In this document: positions 60,044 to 64,000 of the stretch, in pieces | Layout: the number at the start of each line of letters is the position of its first letter | Position numbering within the stretch: the stretch's first letter is position 1 | DNA from: JBIICI01 sp044238935 | GTDB lineage: Bacteria > Pseudomonadota > Alphaproteobacteria > Micavibrionales > Micavibrionaceae | NCBI GenBank assembly: GCA_044238935.1 | Contig: JBIICI010000007.1 | Coordinates: forward strand, 1-64,000 | Length of the DNA stretch: 64,000 nt | Direction: 5' to 3' | Program-made: the position numbers and the translations under genes | Notes under the pieces: model-generated | Databases searched by the model: none | Seen by the model: only the letters and a program-made list of their open reading frames with translations | What the model was told of the DNA's origin: nothing

Positions 60044-61408
60044 ATGGCACTGTTTTGTAATCGATTTTTATTCTGTTTGATTTTTGCGTGTGTTGTCTGT
60101 ATCCCTTTTGGGGCAGGTGCACAGCAATCGCCACAGATTATCCGTGATACAGAAACGGAAGCATATCTAAAAACATGGTCTGAACCCATCTTTCACGCGG
60201 CGAATCTTGATCCCAATTCTGTTAAAATGATTTTGGTGCAAAATAATGATGTGAATGCCTTTGTGGCGGGTGGGTCAAATATTTTCATCTATACAGGCTT
60301 AATTGAAAAAACGGAATCCTTGGATGAATTATTGGGCGTGATTGCCCATGAAACAGGGCATATTAGTGGCGGACATTTAACGCGATCACGCGAAGCCATG
60401 CGACAATCTTCCTATGAAAGCCTATTAGGCGCCGTTTTGGGTATTAGCACTGCCATTATTTCAGGTCAAGCTGGCGCAGGCGCTGCCGTAGCACAAGGGT
60501 CACAGGGCATGGCGCTGAACCGTTATTTGTATAATAGCCGTATTCAAGAATCCAGTGCGGATCAGGCGGCTTTAAGTTTCTTTCAAAAAGCAAAATTTAG
60601 CCCATCAGGCATGGTCAAATTTATGCAAAAATTACAATCCCAAGAATATTTACCCGCCAGCCAGCAATCATCTTATATGCGCACACACCCTTTAACATCG
60701 GATCGTGTGCTAGCCTTTGAAAATGGCGCGGATCAATCGCCCTATCGTGATGCCATGTTGCCTAAGGATTGGCAGGCGCAATATAGCCGTATGAAGGCAA
60801 AATTAACGGGCTATATGTACCCTCAAAAAATTGCGTGGGCGTATCCTGATTCTGATACATCTATTGATGCCAATTATGCGCGCGCCATGGCGGCGTGGCG
60901 TTCGGGGCAGCTGGATCATGCAGAAAAATTATTAAGGGGGTTGGTTGCAACAGAACCCAACAATCCCTTTTTTCAAGAAAATTTAGGGCAGTTCCTTTAT
61001 GAAAATGGTGAAGTGAAGGAATCCATTCCATTTTATGAAGTTTCAGCGCGCTTGCTGCCTCAATCATCTCTGATTCAATTGGCGTATGGGCAATCTCTTA
61101 GTGCTGTGGCAGAGGATCAAAATCAGCTGGAAAAAGCAGCTCTTGTTATAAAAAAAGCGTTGAATCTAGATCCCGCTTTATTCCGTGCCTATCGTCAAAT
61201 GGCCATTATCGAAGGGAAGCTGGGGAATCTAGCCGTTGCAGATTATTATTTAGCAGAAGAAGCCTTTAGCTTGGGGGATATTAAAAAATCAAAAGCATTG
61301 GCAGATAAATCAAAACAGGTCTTGCAAAAAACACAAGATTCCAATCTTTTGAAATTGCAGGATTTGTTGGAACGCATCAATGCTGTTGAAGATGAAAAAG
61401 AGGGTTAA
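60044..61408 (+). CDS. M48-family periplasmic metalloprotease with TPR domain (BepA-like)
   Basis: A 454-residue protein. A signal peptide (FLFCLIFACVVCIPFGAGAQ) precedes an M48 domain with zinc site HETGH at residues 102-106 and its third ligand Glu in QESSADQAAL; the C-terminal half (about 270-440) contains tetratricopeptide repeats (ALNLDPALFRAYRQMAIIEG). BepA/YfgC-type proteases degrade stalled outer-membrane proteins and help LPS-transporter assembly. The next genes encode two DsbA-like proteins, so the three may serve oxidative folding and quality control of envelope proteins. Confidence 0.92.
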   Translation: MALFCNRFLFCLIFACVVCIPFGAGAQQSPQIIRDTETEAYLKTWSEPIFHAANLDPNSVKMILVQNNDVNAFVAGGSNIFIYTGLIEKTESLDELLGVIAHETGHISGGHLTRSREAMRQSSYESLLGAVLGISTAIISGQAGAGAAVAQGSQGMALNRYLYNSRIQESSADQAALSFFQKAKFSPSGMVKFMQKLQSQEYLPASQQSSYMRTHPLTSDRVLAFENGADQSPYRDAMLPKDWQAQYSRMKAKLTGYMYPQKIAWAYPDSDTSIDANYARAMAAWRSGQLDHAEKLLRGLVATEPNNPFFQENLGQFLYENGEVKESIPFYEVSARLLPQSSLIQLAYGQSLSAVAEDQNQLEKAALVIKKALNLDPALFRAYRQMAIIEGKLGNLAVADYYLAEEAFSLGDIKKSKALADKSKQVLQKTQDSNLLKLQDLLERINAVEDEKEG

Positions 61409-61461
61409 CGTACACATAAAAACATGTTAGAACAATAATACAAACAAAATTTGAGGAAAAA

Positions 61462-62295
61462 ATGTACCAGATTAAAGATCAATCTAAATTATTTATAAGC
61501 CTATTGTCTTTTAGCTTTTTGATGTCAATGGCTATGTTGCCTGTACAAAAAGCCTATGCCAAAGATGCTGACAAAAAAGAAGACAAAGCCGTGAAATCAG
61601 AGGCTGCACCCAATGGCTTATTCACTGAGGCGCAAAACGCAGATTTAGACAATCATATTCGCAATTTTATCCTGAATAATCCAGAAGTCTTGATTGAGGC
61701 CGTGGATCGTTATCGTATAGATCAGCAAAAGTTACAGGCAGATCAAGAGGTTGGTTTTATTAAGAAGTACCAAAATGAATTATTTGGTAAAGATAATCCA
61801 TCAATCGGCCCCAAAGATGCAAAAATTGTAATCACAGAATTTTTTGATTATAATTGCGGTTATTGTAAACGCGCTTTAGAAGATGTGGTGACGCTAACAA
61901 ATGAGCATAAAGAAATTCGTTTTGTATTTAAAGAATTGCCAATTTTAAGTCCCACATCTGAAACCGCCGCGCGTTGGGCGTTGGCATCACAGAATCAGGG
62001 GAAATATTTTGAATATCACAAAGCCCTGATGAATCACAAAGGTGAAAAAGATCCTAGAAACTTGGAATCTTTGGCAAAAGAGGTGGGGTTAGATGTTGCT
62101 AAATTACGCAAAGATGCCAATAGTGCATCGATTACAAAACATCTCGCGGAAAGCAATGAGGTCGCAAAACAACTCTCAATCCAAGGGACGCCAGCCTTTG
62201 TTGTCGGGGAAACAATTTATCGTGGATATTTAGGTCTAAGCGGTATGCGTGATATGATCAAGGCAGAACAGGCGCGTTTAGAAAAACAAAAATAA
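61462..62295 (+). CDS. DsbA-family protein (BdbD/ScsC-like)
   Basis: A 277-residue secreted protein. A signal peptide covers about residues 1-33, a Lys/Asp linker follows, then a helical segment NHIRNFILNNPEVLIEAVDR that resembles the dimerisation region of ScsC-type proteins, and a thioredoxin fold with FFDYNCGYCKRA as active site and cis-Pro in QGTPAFVVGE. It should oxidise or isomerise disulfides in the periplasm. It is 53 bases after the M48 protease and 20 bases before another DsbA-like gene. Confidence 0.9.
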   Translation: MYQIKDQSKLFISLLSFSFLMSMAMLPVQKAYAKDADKKEDKAVKSEAAPNGLFTEAQNADLDNHIRNFILNNPEVLIEAVDRYRIDQQKLQADQEVGFIKKYQNELFGKDNPSIGPKDAKIVITEFFDYNCGYCKRALEDVVTLTNEHKEIRFVFKELPILSPTSETAARWALASQNQGKYFEYHKALMNHKGEKDPRNLESLAKEVGLDVAKLRKDANSASITKHLAESNEVAKQLSIQGTPAFVVGETIYRGYLGLSGMRDMIKAEQARLEKQK

Positions 62296-62315
62296 TAAGG
62301 CATATCGGTAAAAAC

Positions 62316-62978
62316 ATGAAAAATTTAGGGTTTGCTTTTGCTTGTATTTTTTGTGCGGTCACGCTTTTATTTTTCAGCGTGCGTTCTGTTATGCGCTATA
62401 ATGATGCCTATAATGCCTTTTACCAAGGGGATTTAGGGCAAAGATGGCCGTCAGAAATTATTGCACAAGACGCTGTTGCCAAAACCCAAAAAGACAATGC
62501 CAAAAAAGTGAAAGTGGCTTTGGTGATGGATTTCCGATGCCATACATGTAAAACAGCGTATCAATCTGTGATGAAAGTTTTGCCAGATTACCCACAAATT
62601 GATTTTTACCTTCATTATATCCCGTTCATGGATGAACAATCCATGGATGGTGCCTCGGCGGCCTTGGCGGCTGGTATGCAAAATCCTGTTCAATATTGGT
62701 TATTTTCAGATTTTTTGATGAAAGATAATTTCGAGGTCAATGAAGAAAATCTGAAAAATATCGCCATAACACAAAAATTGGATGTTGATAAATTTTTATC
62801 AGATTATAAAAAGAATGCAAAAATAGGGCGTTCTTTGTTGACGACCATGGATGCCATGAAAATTCTATCTATTAAAACGATCCCCAGTTTTATTATAGGT
62901 CATTCTGTTTATAGCCCTGATGAAGATGTGATTACCCCTGACATGGTAAAATCTGTTTTTGATCATGCGTTGCAATAA
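62316..62978 (+). CDS. DsbA-like thioredoxin-fold protein with CHTC site
   Basis: A 220-residue protein with a single N-terminal hydrophobic segment (FAFACIFCAVTLLFFSV), then a thioredoxin fold with VMDFRCHTCKTA as active site and cis-Pro in IKTIPSFIIGH. The CHTC sequence is unlike CGHC and CGYC of the two other DsbA-like proteins in the window, so its redox potential and partner probably differ. It is 20 bases after the preceding gene and 25 bases before aroQ. Confidence 0.85.
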   Translation: MKNLGFAFACIFCAVTLLFFSVRSVMRYNDAYNAFYQGDLGQRWPSEIIAQDAVAKTQKDNAKKVKVALVMDFRCHTCKTAYQSVMKVLPDYPQIDFYLHYIPFMDEQSMDGASAALAAGMQNPVQYWLFSDFLMKDNFEVNEENLKNIAITQKLDVDKFLSDYKKNAKIGRSLLTTMDAMKILSIKTIPSFIIGHSVYSPDEDVITPDMVKSVFDHALQ

Positions 62979-63003
62979 ATATAGAAAAATAGCGATTTAA
63001 CCC

Positions 63004-63483
63004 ATGATGTTTTTTACCAAAAACCCCACAAAATCAAATCGATTAAAGCATAAAATTATTTTTATCCTGAATGGCCCTAATCTCAATATGTTAGGGCAGC
63101 GTGATCCTGATTTATATGGCACACAGACCTTATCTGATATTGAAAAATCATGTTGGGAACAGGTCAAAGGGATGCCGGTGACATTGCATTTTCGCCAAAC
63201 AAATCACGAGGGCACATTGGTTGATTGGGTTCAAGAAGCACATGGCTTTGCGGATGGTGTGATCATCAATGCGGCTGCGTATACGCATACCTCCATTGCT
63301 CTTTATGATGCGCTGTCCATTTTGAATATCCCTGTTATTGAGGTGCATTTATCCAATATCGAAACACGCGAACCGTTCAGGCGTTTTTCCTATGTGTCAT
63401 CCGTTGCCCAGCGTTGCATTATGGGGATGCAAGGGCAGGGGTATTTATTGGCGCTGGATGAAATCCTCAGAACCTGTTTATAA
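63004..63483 (+). CDS. aroQ: Type II 3-dehydroquinate dehydratase
   Basis: A 159-residue AroQ. NGPNLNMLGQRDPDLYG carries the substrate-binding Asn and the flexible-loop Arg/Tyr, INAAAYTHTSIALYDAL has the catalytic Asn and His, and EVHLSNIETREPFR is typical. It makes 3-dehydroshikimate in aromatic amino-acid synthesis, as a dodecamer. The first 17 residues (MMFFTKNPTKSNRLKHK) exceed the usual start, so a later codon may be used; no good ribosome site is seen. Confidence 0.94.
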   Translation: MMFFTKNPTKSNRLKHKIIFILNGPNLNMLGQRDPDLYGTQTLSDIEKSCWEQVKGMPVTLHFRQTNHEGTLVDWVQEAHGFADGVIINAAAYTHTSIALYDALSILNIPVIEVHLSNIETREPFRRFSYVSSVAQRCIMGMQGQGYLLALDEILRTCL

Positions 63484-63550
63484 TCTCTACGACATCTTGC
63501 TGCAAACCAGATTTGCTGCGCTACGGTCTAGCGAGATTATGAACAGGCTT

Positions 63551-64000
63551 TTAGTTTACTCGGCGAATAATTTCTTGGATATATTCTTCGGATTGTAAGT
63601 TGTTCACCTGACATGTTCCTGCTGCATTGTGTCCACCGCCACCAAATTCCAGCATAATTTCGCCAACATTAACGGTGCTGCTGCGATCTAAAATTGATTT
63701 TCCAACCGCTAAGACTGTGTTTTGGCGTTCTCTACCCCAGATCACATGGCATGAAATGTTACATTGTGGGAAGAGGGCGTACACAACAAATCGATTACCT
63801 GCCCAGATGGTTTCTTCGGTGCGTAAATCGAGTAACGCCAGATTCCCATGCACGGTTGTGCAGCGTTCAATCTGTTCACGGAACTTGATTTGGTGTTGAT
63901 AATATAAATCAACGCGTTGTTTGACATCGGGTAAATTAAAAATTTCCTCAATATCTTGGTGTTTACCGCAATGATCAATCAGATCCATCATCAGTTGATA
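63551..64000 (-). CDS. DHH-family phosphoesterase, C-terminal part (5' end outside window)
   Basis: The frame is still open at the right edge of the window, so the gene starts beyond 64000 and only the last 149 codons or so are seen. The DHHA1 domain is identified by GGGGHNAAGTC near the C-terminus; upstream, TVHGNLALLDLRTEETIWAG fits the middle of the family. DHH/DHHA1 enzymes include oligoribonuclease (NrnA), exopolyphosphatase-like and cyclic-dinucleotide phosphodiesterases; the DHH half that would separate them is missing. Confidence 0.8.
   Translation of the reverse strand, partial: YQLMMDLIDHCGKHQDIEEIFNLPDVKQRVDLYYQHQIKFREQIERCTTVHGNLALLDLRTEETIWAGNRFVVYALFPQCNISCHVIWGRERQNTVLAVGKSILDRSSTVNVGEIMLEFGGGGHNAAGTCQVNNLQSEEYIQEIIRRVN

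Overview
This 64-kb window is ordinary chromosome from a low-GC alphaproteobacterium. The lineage call rests on a pyruvate dehydrogenase E1-beta with an N-terminal lipoyl domain, the runs tatC-tatB-tatA-scpB-scpA-nagZ-SPOR and secY-adk-rpsM-rpsK-rpoA-rplQ, a PhaR/PhaA/PhaB polyhydroxybutyrate cluster, a short-LID adenylate kinase and a DsbA-smc pair. I cannot name a genus. A RAP-domain protein with OPR-like repeats, a HipBA pair and a cyclodipeptide-synthase-like gene resemble the accessory content of host-associated or predatory relatives, but that is inference.

Layout. 1-2.8 kb: end of a beta-oxidation enzyme, an aldose epimerase and a frameshifted HAD phosphatase. 2.8-6 kb: AT-rich accessory block with hipBA and the OPR/RAP protein. 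6-16.5 kb: rpoD, ftsB, mscL, a Nudix hydrolase, a phosphoesterase, then the leftward PDH operon (pdhA-pdhB-pdhC-lpd), which carries two repeat insertions; one is a 515-bp element encoding a GxxExxY (PD-(D/E)XK-like) protein. 16.5-21 kb: a large unknown secreted protein, a 40-nt hairpin, and an XRE regulator followed 4 nt later by a probable cyclodipeptide synthase. 21-28 kb: smc, a DsbA-like protein and two tandem paralogues that look like the TIKI/ChaN/TraB superfamily. 28-31.7 kb: rnr, creA, and a scar where a diverged copy of the rnr 3' end is joined to a truncated gene; then tRNA-Lys. 31.8-38 kb: zapE, tat, scp, nagZ, SPOR. 38-40 kb: two proteins resembling Tad-pilus components. 40-44.7 kb: secY to rplQ. 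44.8-49.6 kb: suhB-efp, a DUF721 protein, mutY, cspA. 49.6-53.4 kb: phaR and phaC-like/phaA/phaB. 53.4-56.3 kb: tRNA-Asp, a cluster of nested palindromic repeats and a single-chain restriction-modification-like enzyme. 56.3-64 kb: cysS, an acetyltransferase, a LytM plus transglycosylase protein, an M48 protease, two DsbA-like proteins, aroQ and a partial DHH phosphoesterase.

How it works together. The PDH operon supplies acetyl-CoA and phaA/phaB/phaC can store it as polyhydroxybutyrate under PhaR. Tat, SecY, three DsbA-like proteins, the M48 protease and the SPOR/NagZ/LytM proteins serve the envelope; smc/scpAB serve chromosome segregation. The accessory genes sit between these housekeeping blocks.

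Most worth attention: the CDPS-like gene with its regulator (19467-20913), the OPR/RAP protein with five exact 38-residue repeats (4460-5941), and the repeat-framed GxxExxY element with its gene-less relatives (14891-15405, 11946-12134, 53633-53912). No rRNA, CRISPR array, intact transposase, prophage or replication origin was seen.
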